DNA of 64,000 bases, from the NCBI GenBank assembly GCA_947167105.1, contig CAMVGU010000001.1, positions 62,001-126,000 of the forward strand. The letters are read 5' to 3'. The notes beneath the pieces are model-generated. The model was not told where the DNA came from. It did no database searches and saw only the letters and a program-made list of their open reading frames with translations. A program made the position numbers and the translations under genes. This document shows, one piece after another, positions 52,048-60,936 of the stretch. The stretch's first letter is position 1. Each line of letters starts with the position of its first letter. This DNA is from an uncultured Selenomonas sp. (lineage in GTDB: Bacteria; Bacillota; Negativicutes; Selenomonadales; Selenomonadaceae).

Positions 52048-54654
52048 TTGCCGAAGCGTTTCGTGATTCTCGACGGAAGCAGCTTGATTTACCGTGCTTT
52101 CTATGCGATGCCACCGCTTACAGATGCACGGGGCGAATCCACGGGAGCGATTGTTGGCTTTTCCAATATGCTGACAAAGCTGATGCAGGAACTCACCCCG
52201 GATTTCCTGGGGATAGCTTTTGATAAAAGCAGGCATACTTTCCGTACAGAACGCTATGCGGAATATAAAGGCACACGTGACAAGACACCGCAGGAGCTGC
52301 TTGAGCAGCTCCCGCTTTTGCGTGAGTTCGCAGCCGCTCATGGCATTGCCTTTTTGGAGAAAGAAAATTATGAAGCCGATGATATCATCGGCACCCTCGC
52401 TACCCAGGCGGCAAGCCAGGGCTATGAAGCACTGATAATCACCGGCGACAGGGATGCGCTGCAGCTTATCCGCCCTAATCTGCGTGTCCTGCTGACAAAG
52501 AAAGGCATAACGGATATCAAGGAGTACGATGAGGCGGCTTTCCAGGAAGAATATGGCTTTGAGCCGTTGCGCCTGATTGACTTAAAAGGGCTGATGGGCG
52601 ATAGTTCCGATAATATACCGGGGGTGCCCGGTGTCGGCCCGAAAACTGCGAAGAAGCTTTTGCTTGAGTACGGTCATCTGGAGGATGTGCTGGCACATGC
52701 GGAAGAAGTCTCCGGCAAGAAACTGAAGGAGAACCTGGTTAGCAGCAGGGAACAGGCCCTGCTGTCCAAGGAACTTGCCACCATTGAGCTGGCTGTGCCC
52801 GGCGTGTCTTTTGCTGAGAATGACTTCATTCTCAGGCCCGATGCAGAAAAGATGCAATCCTTTTGCGAGCGCTATGAGCTGCGCGGCGTTTGGAAGAACT
52901 TCCAGAAAGTGCTGGGGGAACCGGAGGCGGCCCCGGAGGCTTCCCCGGCAGAGGCAGTCCTGCCGAATCTGGACTACGAAATACTGGAAGGTGCGCTGGA
53001 GGCCCAGGCTGTTTTGCCAGGCGGGCAGATTGCGGCAGCGGGTCTATTCACGGGTGAGGCGCCTTTTGCGAGACTTACGGGGCTGGCACTGGCTTGCGGA
53101 GGAAAACTCTATTTCGTTTCCGCAGATGCTGAAGCCTGGACAGTTGCCGTGTCTGCACTGGAGCAGGGGAAGCCGGCAGTCCTCTATGAACTGAAGCGAT
53201 ATTATCAGGCCGGGCTTAAGCCGGATAAAGATTACTTTGATGTGCAACTGGCAGATTACCTGCTGCAGCCGGAGAAGTCTGCCTATGAACTGGCTGCGCT
53301 GTCAAAGGCGTATTTCCCGGATGAACTGGTGCCGGAAGGCTTTGCCGATGCACAGGAGCAGGCAGTATGGGAGGCACGCCTGCTGGGCAAGCTGCAGCCG
53401 TTGCTCCTTTCGGAGCTGCAGGCACAGCACATGGAAAAGCTTTATCGGGAGATTGAGCTGCCGCTGGTAGAAGTCCTGGCCGATATGGAGCAGCAGGGTG
53501 TCTATGTGAACCGCGCAGAACTTGGGACTAAAGCCCAGGAAGTCGGTACGCGAATCACGGGGCTGGAACGGCAGATTTATGAGCTGGCGAAGCACGAATT
53601 CAAGATAAATTCCCCCAAACAGTTGGGGGCGGTGCTGTTCGACGAGTTGGGGCTGCCTGCGCAGAAGAAAACGAAGACCGGCTATTCCACTAATGCGGAA
53701 GTGCTGGAAACATTGCGTTTTCGGCATCCCATTGTGGAGCAGGTAATTTCATACCGCATGTGGACGAAGCTGAAATCAACCTATCTTGACGGCATCGCAG
53801 GACTTATACGCCAGGATTCAGGACGCGTGCATACGAATTTCAATCAGACGGTCACGGCAACGGGGCGCCTGTCAAGCTCTGACCCCAATCTGCAGAATAT
53901 CCCGGTGCGCACGGAGGAAGGCAAGACCATCCGCGCCCTGTTTGAGCCGGGAGAAGGCTATGACTGGCTGCTGTCGGCGGATTATTCCCAGATAGAACTG
54001 CGTATTCTTGCCCATATGTCCGGGGATGAAAATTTCCTTGATGCCTTCCGGCAGGGACAGGATGTGCACGCACGCACGGCATCTGAGGTCTTCGGCGTAC
54101 CCCTTGCGGAAGTAACGCCGGATATGCGCCGCAAGGCAAAGGCCGTGAATTTCGGTATTGTCTACGGCATCAGTGATTTTGGCCTGGCGCGTGACCTGCA
54201 TATTCCGCGCCAGGAGGCTGCCGGCTATATCAAGCTCTACTTTGAGCGCTATCCGGGGGTTAAGTCCTTCCTGGATGGAACTGTGGCCGAGGCGCGCAAG
54301 CAGGGGTTCGTACAGACTCTCTTTGGCCGTCGCCGCAACCTGCCGGGACTCAATGAGCGCAATTTCAATCTCCGCTCGCTGGCCGAGCGCATGGCCATGA
54401 ATACTCCTATCCAGGGTACGGCGGCAGATATAATCAAGCTTGCGATGATTGAAGCATATAAGCGGCTGCAGGCAATGAGGCTGAAAAGCCGGATCCTGCT
54501 ACAGGTGCATGATGAGCTGGTGCTGGAAGTGGTGGAAGCTGAGCGTGAGCAGGTGACAGCCCTCCTGAAGGATGCGATGGAGAACATAGCGGAGCTCGCG
54601 GTGCCGTTGGTTGTAGATGTGCATTATGGACGCAACTGGTCTGAAGCAAAGTAA
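52048..54654 (+). CDS. polA: DNA polymerase I
   Basis: An 868-residue family A polymerase starting at TTG 52048 behind SD AAGGAGG. The 5'-nuclease domain (1-290) shows LDGSSLIYRAFYA, NYEADDIIGTLA, ITGDRDALQL and GVPGVGPKTAKKLL. The middle domain (about 300-450) lacks the DxE and other metal residues of a 3'-5' exonuclease, so proofreading is probably absent, as in Bacillus and Thermus enzymes. The polymerase motifs are intact: A, SADYSQIELRILAHMSGD; B, RRKAKAVNFGIVYG; C, LLQVHDELVLEV. mutM follows after 14 bases. Confidence 0.97.
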   Translation: MPKRFVILDGSSLIYRAFYAMPPLTDARGESTGAIVGFSNMLTKLMQELTPDFLGIAFDKSRHTFRTERYAEYKGTRDKTPQELLEQLPLLREFAAAHGIAFLEKENYEADDIIGTLATQAASQGYEALIITGDRDALQLIRPNLRVLLTKKGITDIKEYDEAAFQEEYGFEPLRLIDLKGLMGDSSDNIPGVPGVGPKTAKKLLLEYGHLEDVLAHAEEVSGKKLKENLVSSREQALLSKELATIELAVPGVSFAENDFILRPDAEKMQSFCERYELRGVWKNFQKVLGEPEAAPEASPAEAVLPNLDYEILEGALEAQAVLPGGQIAAAGLFTGEAPFARLTGLALACGGKLYFVSADAEAWTVAVSALEQGKPAVLYELKRYYQAGLKPDKDYFDVQLADYLLQPEKSAYELAALSKAYFPDELVPEGFADAQEQAVWEARLLGKLQPLLLSELQAQHMEKLYREIELPLVEVLADMEQQGVYVNRAELGTKAQEVGTRITGLERQIYELAKHEFKINSPKQLGAVLFDELGLPAQKKTKTGYSTNAEVLETLRFRHPIVEQVISYRMWTKLKSTYLDGIAGLIRQDSGRVHTNFNQTVTATGRLSSSDPNLQNIPVRTEEGKTIRALFEPGEGYDWLLSADYSQIELRILAHMSGDENFLDAFRQGQDVHARTASEVFGVPLAEVTPDMRRKAKAVNFGIVYGISDFGLARDLHIPRQEAAGYIKLYFERYPGVKSFLDGTVAEARKQGFVQTLFGRRRNLPGLNERNFNLRSLAERMAMNTPIQGTAADIIKLAMIEAYKRLQAMRLKSRILLQVHDELVLEVVEAEREQVTALLKDAMENIAELAVPLVVDVHYGRNWSEAK

Positions 54655-54668
54655 AGGGAGGCACGGCT

Positions 54669-55511
54669 ATGCCGGAGATGCCCGAGGTCGAAATCATTCG
54701 CCGTTATCTGGACAAGCAACTGGCGGGGCAACGCATTGAAGCTTTTGAGAGCTTGTTGCCGCGCCAGATACAGTTTCCTGCGCCTGACAAATTTGAGGCG
54801 ATGGTCTGCGGACAGGAGATTGCCGGGATGGGACGCCGGGGAAAGTATCTGCTGATGCGTCTTGTCAGTGGTACAGAGCTGGTCTTTCATCTGCGTATGA
54901 CGGGCAGCCTTGTTTATGTGCCGGCAGGAGAGACCTTTGACAATAATCATATTCGCCAGATTTTTTATCTACTTGGTGGAGGACGCCTGTATTTTGCAGA
55001 TATACGTACCTTCGGCACGATCTGCGCTGTGCAGCCGGGTGAGGAGGGGCTGGTGAGGGGGCTGGCTGAAATGGGGCCGGAACCTTTATCACCTGAATTC
55101 ACGCCGACTTATTTACAGCAGGAGGCACATGGGCGCAGGACACCGGTGAAGAACTTCCTGCTGGATCAGCGCCGTGTGGGTGGTATTGGCAATATCTACG
55201 CAGATGAGGCGCTGTTTCTCGCCAAGGTGCACCCCAGCCGCGAGGCAGGCAGCCTGACCGTGGAAGAATGGCAGCACCTGCATGCAGCCGTTAATCAGGT
55301 CATTTTAGCTGGTATTGAGGATGGCGGCACCACCTTCCGCGATTATCGCAACGGTGCGGGGGGCAAGGGCTCTCACCAGGACAATCTCTATGTCTATAAT
55401 CGGCAGGGGGAGCCTTGTCGTGAATGTGGCGTGCTCATAGAATACACGAAGCTGGGCGGGCGCGGCACCCATTACTGCCCCATGTGCCAACAGTTGGAAA
55501 GAGGGGATTAG
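54669..55511 (+). CDS. mutM: Formamidopyrimidine-DNA glycosylase
   Basis: A 280-residue base-excision enzyme that removes 8-oxoguanine and Fapy lesions. The N-terminus MPEMPEVEIIRRYL gives the catalytic Pro and Glu. DQRRVGGIGNIYADEALF is the helix-two-turn-helix region; FRDYRNGAGGKGSHQDNLYVYNRQ precedes the zinc finger with four cysteines (EPCRECG ... HYCPMCQQ). Order polA-mutM-coaE is common in Firmicutes. Confidence 0.97.
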   Translation: MPEMPEVEIIRRYLDKQLAGQRIEAFESLLPRQIQFPAPDKFEAMVCGQEIAGMGRRGKYLLMRLVSGTELVFHLRMTGSLVYVPAGETFDNNHIRQIFYLLGGGRLYFADIRTFGTICAVQPGEEGLVRGLAEMGPEPLSPEFTPTYLQQEAHGRRTPVKNFLLDQRRVGGIGNIYADEALFLAKVHPSREAGSLTVEEWQHLHAAVNQVILAGIEDGGTTFRDYRNGAGGKGSHQDNLYVYNRQGEPCRECGVLIEYTKLGGRGTHYCPMCQQLERGD

Positions 55512-55514
55512 GGC

Positions 55515-56135
55515 ATGAAACATCCCCTTGTGATTGGCTTGACCGGCGGCATTGCCTGCGGCAAGAGCACTGTTTCCAGAGAACTTGCCAGATTAGGTGC
55601 TATCATTGTAGATGCAGATGCACTGGCACATCTGTTGGCGCAGCCCGGTGAGGCGTTGTATGAAGCCTATTATAAACATTTCGGACCGGAGGCTGTGACT
55701 GCGGAAGGCTTGCTGGACAGGCAGTACATTGCCTGGCGTGTGTTTTCTTCGCCGGAGGAGAAGGCGTGGATGGACAGGACTGCCCATCCTATCATCAGAA
55801 CGCGCTTCGAACAGGAACTTGCTGCGGCCTGCGACCAGTTGCCTCCTGCCGTGGTTTTGGATGTGCCATTGCTTTTTGAAGCAGGCTGGGATGAAATGGC
55901 AGATGAGTGCTGGCTGGTCTACGCAACATTGGAGCAACAGCTCAAGCGTCTGCTGGCGCGTAACGGCGGTACAGAGGAGGCTGCCCGCGCCCGCATAATG
56001 GCACAGATGCCGCTGGAGGAAAAACGCAGGCGGGCCGATTTCGTGCTTGACAATACGGGACGGCAAAGCCGGTTGCTGAAACAGGTCAGGCGGTTATGGA
56101 AGGAACGGGTCAATGTAGATGGAGACATTCCCTGA
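55515..56135 (+). CDS. coaE: Dephospho-CoA kinase
   Basis: A 206-residue P-loop kinase for the last step of coenzyme A synthesis. Motifs: VIGLTGGIACGKSTVSREL, VDADALAH, FSSPEEKAWMDRTAHPIIR, VVLDVPLLFEAGWD, and RARIMAQMPLEEKRRRADFVLDNTG. It starts 3 bases after mutM and overlaps the transglycosylase gene by 17 bases. Confidence 0.96.
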   Translation: MKHPLVIGLTGGIACGKSTVSRELARLGAIIVDADALAHLLAQPGEALYEAYYKHFGPEAVTAEGLLDRQYIAWRVFSSPEEKAWMDRTAHPIIRTRFEQELAAACDQLPPAVVLDVPLLFEAGWDEMADECWLVYATLEQQLKRLLARNGGTEEAARARIMAQMPLEEKRRRADFVLDNTGRQSRLLKQVRRLWKERVNVDGDIP

Positions 56136-56742
56136 GCGCCCCCGCACAGAGAGCCTATTACAAAGACGCCGGGCACAGAGGCGCAGGTGGCATGCACTCC
56201 TGCTAGGGCTGGCTGTGCTGGCTGGAGCTTTTGGCATTTACATGCTGTCTCAGTTTGAGTCGATACAGCGCAGCTACATTTATCCGTATCCCTATAGGGA
56301 TACTGTAGAGCGCTATGCAGAGCAATATGGGGTGGACAGCCATCTGGCCGCAGCCGTCATTCTGTCAGAAAGCCATTTCCAGAATGATGTGCATTCACAC
56401 CGTGGCGCCGTGGGGCTGATGCAGTTGATGCCGGATACAGCAGCCTGGATTGCCTACCAACTGGATGACGAGGGCTATTCTGTCACATCGCTGCATGAAC
56501 CGGAGCGTAATATCCGCTACGGGGTCTGGTACCTGGCTTCACTTGAGCATGAGTTTCAAAACAATGATGTGTTGGCATTGGCTGCTTACAACGCAGGACG
56601 CGGCAATGTCCGGGCATGGATACAGGAGGAGGGCTGGCCGGAGGATTTCTCTGATATAGGCAGGATCCCGTACAACGAGACGCGTGCCTATGTGGCCCGC
56701 GTCCTTGCAGCCCAGCGTAAATACCGCGATTTGTATCCCTGA
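56119..56742 (+). CDS. Membrane-anchored lytic transglycosylase (SLT domain)
   Basis: A 207-residue protein with a basic N-terminus, a membrane anchor (about 25-43, LLGLAVLAGAFGIYMLSQF) and a Slt70-type catalytic domain. The catalytic Glu is in AAVILSESHFQNDVHS; GLMQLMPDTAAWIA and LAAYNAGRGNVRAWI complete the fold. It cleaves glycan between MurNAc and GlcNAc, forming 1,6-anhydro ends. The start lies within coaE (ATG 56119), an arrangement also known in other Firmicutes. Confidence 0.93.
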   Translation: METFPERPRTESLLQRRRAQRRRWHALLLGLAVLAGAFGIYMLSQFESIQRSYIYPYPYRDTVERYAEQYGVDSHLAAAVILSESHFQNDVHSHRGAVGLMQLMPDTAAWIAYQLDDEGYSVTSLHEPERNIRYGVWYLASLEHEFQNNDVLALAAYNAGRGNVRAWIQEEGWPEDFSDIGRIPYNETRAYVARVLAAQRKYRDLYP

Positions 56743-56784
56743 GACTGGTAGTTTAAAGAGTTGTTCTATGAGGAGGTTTGCTAC

Positions 56785-57036
56785 ATGGTAAGTGAAGAAA
56801 CGATGATGTTCAAAGTGGGCGGCGAGGAAAACCGTGCAGAGAAAATCATTCGCAATGTCTGCGCGTCCATGGAAGAAAAAGGATATAATCCCATCAATCA
56901 GTTGGTCGGCTATCTGCTGTCCGGCGATCCGGCCTATGTGACGAGTCACAACGATGCACGCAGCCAGATCCGCAAGCTGGAACGGGATGAGTTGCTTGAG
57001 GAATTGGTACGTTTCTATCTGGGGAAGGCACAGTGA
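56785..57036 (+). CDS. ireB: IreB-family regulatory protein (UPF0297)
   Basis: An 83-residue protein with ATG 56785 about 8 bases after SD GAGGAGG. It matches the UPF0297/IreB family: [34 protein letters not shown] (shown in part), [21 protein letters not shown] and the C-terminal [13 protein letters not shown]. In Enterococcus IreB is phosphorylated by the PASTA kinase IreK and lowers cephalosporin resistance. Here the likely kinase is the one at 5015-6796. Thr/Ser residues near the N-terminus (Ser3, Thr6) are candidate sites. The stop overlaps ruvX (GTGA). Confidence 0.93.
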   Translation: MVSEETMMFKVGGEENRAEKIIRNVCASMEEKGYNPINQLVGYLLSGDPAYVTSHNDARSQIRKLERDELLEELVRFYLGKAQ

Positions 57037-57452
57037 AGCGTTACCTGGGTCTGGATATAGGTGATCGTACTATCGGCATTGCGGTCAGTGATCCCCTGGG
57101 CTTGACTGCGCAAGGTGTCGAGACAATCAAGCGCAAGGATATGGCCGCTGACCTGCGTCGCCTGGACGAACTTATGAAGGAATACGATACCAAGGCCCTG
57201 GTTTCTGGCTATCCGAAGAATATGAATGGCACAGAAGGCCCTCGCTGCCAGTTTGTCAAGGATTTCATGGCAGAAGTAAGGAAGGCATATCCAGATGCGG
57301 AAATTCATTTCTGGGATGAGCGGCTTTCTACGGTAGCAGCCACCCGTTCTCTGCTGGAAGCAGATATTTCCCGCCGCAAGCGTCGCAAGGTCATCGACAA
57401 AATGGCTGCGGTCTTCATCCTGCAGGGCTTTCTGGATAGTCTGCAGGCTTGA
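57033..57452 (+). CDS. ruvX: RuvX/YqgF RNase H-fold nuclease (pre-16S rRNA processing)
   Basis: A 139-residue YqgF protein starting at GTG 57033 in the ireB stop overlap. Motifs: [20 protein letters not shown] with the first catalytic Asp, [26 protein letters not shown] and the C-terminal [15 protein letters not shown]. Family members are essential nucleases; E. coli YqgF trims pre-16S rRNA, and Holliday-junction roles were also proposed. Order ireB-ruvX-DUF1292 is typical of Firmicutes. Confidence 0.95.
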   Translation: MKRYLGLDIGDRTIGIAVSDPLGLTAQGVETIKRKDMAADLRRLDELMKEYDTKALVSGYPKNMNGTEGPRCQFVKDFMAEVRKAYPDAEIHFWDERLSTVAATRSLLEADISRRKRRKVIDKMAAVFILQGFLDSLQA

Positions 57453-57478
57453 CAACTTTTGTGCCCTTGCGGTAAAAT
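57449..57478 (+). promoter_or_regulatory. Promoter before the DUF1292 gene
   Basis: TTGACA (57449-57454), an 18-base spacer and TAAAAT (57473-57478). The -35 box overlaps the ruvX stop codon, so the DUF1292 gene probably has its own transcript. Confidence 0.68.
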
Positions 57479-57516
57479 GCAGTTAGTATTTTTTTCGTGC
57501 AGAAGAGGTGGCAGGT

Positions 57517-57849
57517 ATGTCTGATAAGGAAAAAGATTTGCAGGCTGAAGAAGACGATGTTGTTGTAGTCATGACAGACGAGGACGGCAACGAGTTCTAT
57601 TATCAGGAAGAAATGATCATTCCAGTGGGTGATGATAAGTATGCTTTGCTTGTTGGCCTGCATGACGAGGACGGAGAGGGCCATGAACACGGTTGCGGCT
57701 GTGGTTGCGAAGATGATGAGGACGTGCTGATTGCCAAGATTGTCACGAATGAAGATGGCGAAGAGGAGTACGTCGAGCCCACCGATGAAGAGTTCGAAGC
57801 TGTGCAGAAGGCGTATGATGCACTGGTTGAAGATTCCGAACAGGAATAA
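57517..57849 (+). CDS. DUF1292 protein with a Cys/His cluster
   Basis: A 110-residue acidic protein (ATG 57517, 5 bases after SD GAGGTGG; GTG 57508 is within the SD). The start ..DVVVVMTDEDGNEFYYQEEMIIPVGDDKYALLVGL is the DUF1292 signature (YrzB family). An insert HEHGCGCGCEDDED (about residues 50-63) with two His and three Cys could bind metal. The second half repeats the first domain pattern (DVLIAKIVTNEDGEEEYVEPTDEEFEAVQKAYD). Function of the family is unknown. Confidence 0.87.
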   Translation: MSDKEKDLQAEEDDVVVVMTDEDGNEFYYQEEMIIPVGDDKYALLVGLHDEDGEGHEHGCGCGCEDDEDVLIAKIVTNEDGEEEYVEPTDEEFEAVQKAYDALVEDSEQE

Positions 57850-57863
57850 CAGATAACGCAGAT

Positions 57864-57907
57864 GAGCTGCCATCCTGGGCCGAGAGGCTCGAGGTGGCGG
57901 CTCTTTC
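57864..57907 (+). terminator. Terminator-like hairpin before mltG
   Basis: An 11-bp stem with two G-U pairs (GAGCTGCCATC / GGTGGCGGCTC), an inner GCC-GAGA-GGC stem and only a short T-run (TTTC). It is a weak terminator or partial attenuator between the DUF1292 gene and mltG. Confidence 0.6.
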
Positions 57908-57934
57908 ACGTAAATTAAAAAAAGAGGTAAGGTA

Positions 57935-59089
57935 ATGGGTGGTATGGAGCCGAAACAGGCATGGTGGGAGAGTTTCTTGCAAGAACTGCAGCGATTGGTC
58001 AAGACGCAGGATAAGGCATTTTCCTTGCCCCATGTTGATTTGCGGAAAGCAAGAGAATGGCTGGATGTTCTGTCCGACAAGCTGACATGGAAACGCTGGG
58101 CCGCCGTTGCTGCTCTGCTGCTGGCCCTTTTTCTGGGTCTGTGCTATGCGTTGTTTGGCGCGAATGACGAGGGTCGCAAGCTGGCTCCTGATCAGATCAT
58201 CTATGTAACGGTGAAGCCGGGCATGAATGCGGATATGATTGCCGACTCACTGGTGGAGCACGGGGTGCTGGATGGCAAGCTGTCTTTCTGGTGGCAGGTG
58301 AAGACTGGCGGGCTGCAGGACAAGATTAAGACAGGTACATACGCTTTTACGCCGGCCATGGAGGCAAAGGATGTGCTGGCGAAGCTTGTGGCCGGCGAGA
58401 TTACGGTCATCAAGATTACGATACCGGAAGGTTTCGGCGTCAAGGAGATTGCCAGGCGTCTGGCTGATGAGGGGCTGGCTGATGAGCGGAAGTTCCTGGA
58501 GAAAGCCAGGGATTTTGCTCCCTATGGCTATATGGAAAAGGGCGAGCATGAAGATGTACGCTATACGGCGGAGGGCTTTCTCTTTCCTGCCACCTATGAA
58601 TTACAGCCTGATATGAATGAACAGGACATTATGAATATGATGGCACAGGCCCTGGACGGACGCCTGACCAGGAAAATGCGTGCCCGTGCCAGGGAAATGG
58701 ATTTGTCCATCTATGAGCTTATCACGCTTGCTTCTTTGATTGAAAAGGAAGCGCTTTTTGCCGAGGACAGGCCGATTATTGCTCAGGTTTTCTACAAGCG
58801 CCTGAAGCGGGGAATGCCATTGCAGACGGATGCGACACTGCAGTATCTGATGGATGCGCCCAAGGAGGATGTCTCCATCGCAGATACGCAGATAGAGTCG
58901 CCGTATAATACCTATCAGAATAAGGGCTTGCCGCCGGGGCCGATTGCAAGTCCCGGTATGGATGCCATCGAGGCGGCGCTGTATCCGGCCGATACAGACT
59001 ATCTGTATTTTGTTGCGGACAGGAGCGGGCATAATCATTATTCCATGACCTACGATGAGCATATTGCCATAGTCAATGAGGTAAGGTAA
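57935..59089 (+). CDS. mltG: Endolytic murein transglycosylase
   Basis: A 384-residue YceG/MltG enzyme that cuts nascent glycan strands near the membrane. About 48 cytoplasmic residues precede a membrane helix (about 50-72, WAAVAALLLALFLGLCYALFG), then a LysM-like region (VKPGMNADMIADSLVEHGV) and the YceG domain. The catalytic Glu lies in LASLIEKEALFAEDRPIIAQVFYKRLKRGMPLQTDATLQY (motif shown in part at residues about 265-300). NTYQNKGLPPGPIASPG near the end is diagnostic. trmR starts 1 base after its stop. Confidence 0.95.
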   Translation: MGGMEPKQAWWESFLQELQRLVKTQDKAFSLPHVDLRKAREWLDVLSDKLTWKRWAAVAALLLALFLGLCYALFGANDEGRKLAPDQIIYVTVKPGMNADMIADSLVEHGVLDGKLSFWWQVKTGGLQDKIKTGTYAFTPAMEAKDVLAKLVAGEITVIKITIPEGFGVKEIARRLADEGLADERKFLEKARDFAPYGYMEKGEHEDVRYTAEGFLFPATYELQPDMNEQDIMNMMAQALDGRLTRKMRARAREMDLSIYELITLASLIEKEALFAEDRPIIAQVFYKRLKRGMPLQTDATLQYLMDAPKEDVSIADTQIESPYNTYQNKGLPPGPIASPGMDAIEAALYPADTDYLYFVADRSGHNHYSMTYDEHIAIVNEVR

Positions 59090-59090
59090 T

Positions 59091-59717
59091 TTGGAAGCGC
59101 TTTTACGGGAAATGGAAGCCTACGCGGAGGAAAACCATGTGCCCATTATACGGGACAGGGGCAGGCTGGCCTATATAGAAACAGTGAAACAGGCACAGCC
59201 GTGCCAGGTGCTGGAAGTCGGAGCCGCTATAGGCTACTCGGGCCTCTTGGCGGCCATGTATGGTGCACCGGGCCTGCGTCTTGATGCCATTGAGCACAAT
59301 GCGGGCAGGGTAGAAGCTGCGCGCCGGTTTTGGGGGCGCACTCCCTACGCTGGACAGTTGCAGGTGATTCTGGGTGATGCCACGGAACTCCTCAGCAAAT
59401 GGAGGCGGCCCGAGGGCGGCTACGACTTTGTGTTCCTGGATGCGGCCAAGGGGCAGTATGCTGACTATTTTCGCCTGGTGCTGCCGTTACTTGCAGACAC
59501 GGCGCTGGTGGTGGCAGATAATGTGCTGTTCCGTGGCTATGTAAGGGGCAAAGGCCCCATTCCGCATCGCTTCCGCACGATTGCGATGCGACTGCGGGAA
59601 TATCTGGCACTCACGAGCACCACGCCTGGCTGTTCCACAGAAATCGTAAAATGCGGCGATGGCCTTGCCGTGACCACTGTGCGAAAGGATGAAAGATTTG
59701 CAGCAAAACAAGCCTGA
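59091..59717 (+). CDS. trmR: tRNA 5-hydroxyuridine methyltransferase (YrrM/TrmR, COMT-like)
   Basis: A 208-residue class I SAM O-methyltransferase starting at TTG 59091. SAM motif LEVGAAIGYSGLLAAMYG, acidic IEHNAGRVEAARRFW, GDATELL and the metal-binding FVFLDAAKGQYADYF and VVADNVLFRG are those of the COMT family. In B. subtilis the same order mltG(yrrL)-yrrM-yrrN/yrrO occurs, where YrrM (TrmR) methylates ho5U34 of tRNA to mo5U34. I infer the same role from that conserved order; a general O-methyltransferase is the alternative. Confidence 0.8.
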   Translation: MEALLREMEAYAEENHVPIIRDRGRLAYIETVKQAQPCQVLEVGAAIGYSGLLAAMYGAPGLRLDAIEHNAGRVEAARRFWGRTPYAGQLQVILGDATELLSKWRRPEGGYDFVFLDAAKGQYADYFRLVLPLLADTALVVADNVLFRGYVRGKGPIPHRFRTIAMRLREYLALTSTTPGCSTEIVKCGDGLAVTTVRKDERFAAKQA

Positions 59718-60921
59718 GCTGCTCTCACCGGCGGGCAATCCGGAAAAAATGAAGATGGCTTTGCTCTACGGAGCCGATGCAGTATATCTGGGCGGAAAAT
59801 CCTTTGGTCTCAGGGCGATGGGGGGCAATTTCAGCCGCGAGGAACTGCAGGAGGCAATGGAGTTTGCCCATGGGCTGGGCAAGAAAGTCTATGTGACCGT
59901 CAATATTTTCCCCCATAACGGGGATCTGGCAGGTCTTCCTGATTATCTGCGCTTCCTGCGGGAAATCGGTACTGACGCATTGCTGGTGGCAGACCTGGGA
60001 GTTTTTCAACTGGCCCGCGAGCTGGTGCCGGAGCTGCCGCTGCATGTAAGCACCCAGGCTAACAATGTGAATTACCTGACCGTAGAGAGCTGGCACAGGC
60101 TGGGTGCAAAGCGCGTGGTTCTGGCCAGGGAACTCTCGCTGGGAGAGATTGGGGAAATACGTGAGCATACAGAAGCCGAGCTGGAGCTTTTTGTGCACGG
60201 AGCAATGTGCATTTCTTATTCCGGCCGCTGCCTGCTGAGCAATTACTTTACAGGCCGTGATGCGAACCGGGGCACCTGTGTTCAGTCCTGCCGCTGGAAT
60301 TATGCTTTGACGGAAGCAAGCCGCCCGGGAGAGTATTTCCCCATAGAGGAAGATGAGCGAGGCACTTATATCCTGAACTCCAAGGATCTTTGCCTGCTGC
60401 CATACCTGCCTCAGGTCATTGAAAGCGGTGCAGACAGCCTGAAGATAGAAGGGCGCATGAAAAGCGTGCATTATGTTGCCAGCGTTACCAAGGCATACAG
60501 AGAAGCCATTGACAGTTATTGGGCTGATCCTGAGCATTTCGAGGTCAGGCAGGAATGGCTTGAGGAATTGGAGAAAGTATCCCATAGACCGTATACGACC
60601 GGATTTGCGCTGCACAAGCCAACGTCAGAAGATCAGGTCTATACATCTTCATCATATTTGCAGACATCAGATTTTGTAGGGCTGGTACTTGGCTATGATG
60701 CAGAATCAGGCTATGCGACGGTGGAGCAACGCAATAATATGAAATGCGGCCAGGAGCTGGAAATCTTCCGCCCCAGAGGCGCAGGCTTTCAGCAGGTACT
60801 GGCGGATATGCTGGATGATAAGGGACAGCCCATAGATGTGGCCCCCCATGCGCAGCAGATAGTGAGCATTCGCATGGAAAGGCCAGTGGAGCCGTATACG
60901 ATTTTACGCAGGAAGGTTTGA
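59698..60921 (+). CDS. trhP: U32-family tRNA hydroxylation protein (TrhP-like)
   Basis: About 407 residues. I prefer TTG 59698 (7 bases after the SD-like AAAGGATG) to ATG 59689, which abuts the SD. The U32 start PELLSPAGNPEKMKMALLYGADAVYLGG is followed by VNIFPHNGDL, LHVSTQANNVNYLT, RELSLGEI and the cysteine segment GAMCISYSGRCLLSNYFTGRDANRGTCVQSCRW. These are shared with YrrO/YegQ, which make ho5U34 in tRNA from prephenate-derived chemistry. It overlaps the trmR-like gene, which would methylate the product. Confidence 0.87.
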   Translation: MQQNKPELLSPAGNPEKMKMALLYGADAVYLGGKSFGLRAMGGNFSREELQEAMEFAHGLGKKVYVTVNIFPHNGDLAGLPDYLRFLREIGTDALLVADLGVFQLARELVPELPLHVSTQANNVNYLTVESWHRLGAKRVVLARELSLGEIGEIREHTEAELELFVHGAMCISYSGRCLLSNYFTGRDANRGTCVQSCRWNYALTEASRPGEYFPIEEDERGTYILNSKDLCLLPYLPQVIESGADSLKIEGRMKSVHYVASVTKAYREAIDSYWADPEHFEVRQEWLEELEKVSHRPYTTGFALHKPTSEDQVYTSSSYLQTSDFVGLVLGYDAESGYATVEQRNNMKCGQELEIFRPRGAGFQQVLADMLDDKGQPIDVAPHAQQIVSIRMERPVEPYTILRRKV

Positions 60922-60936
60922 CGAGGGGGAAGGGTT

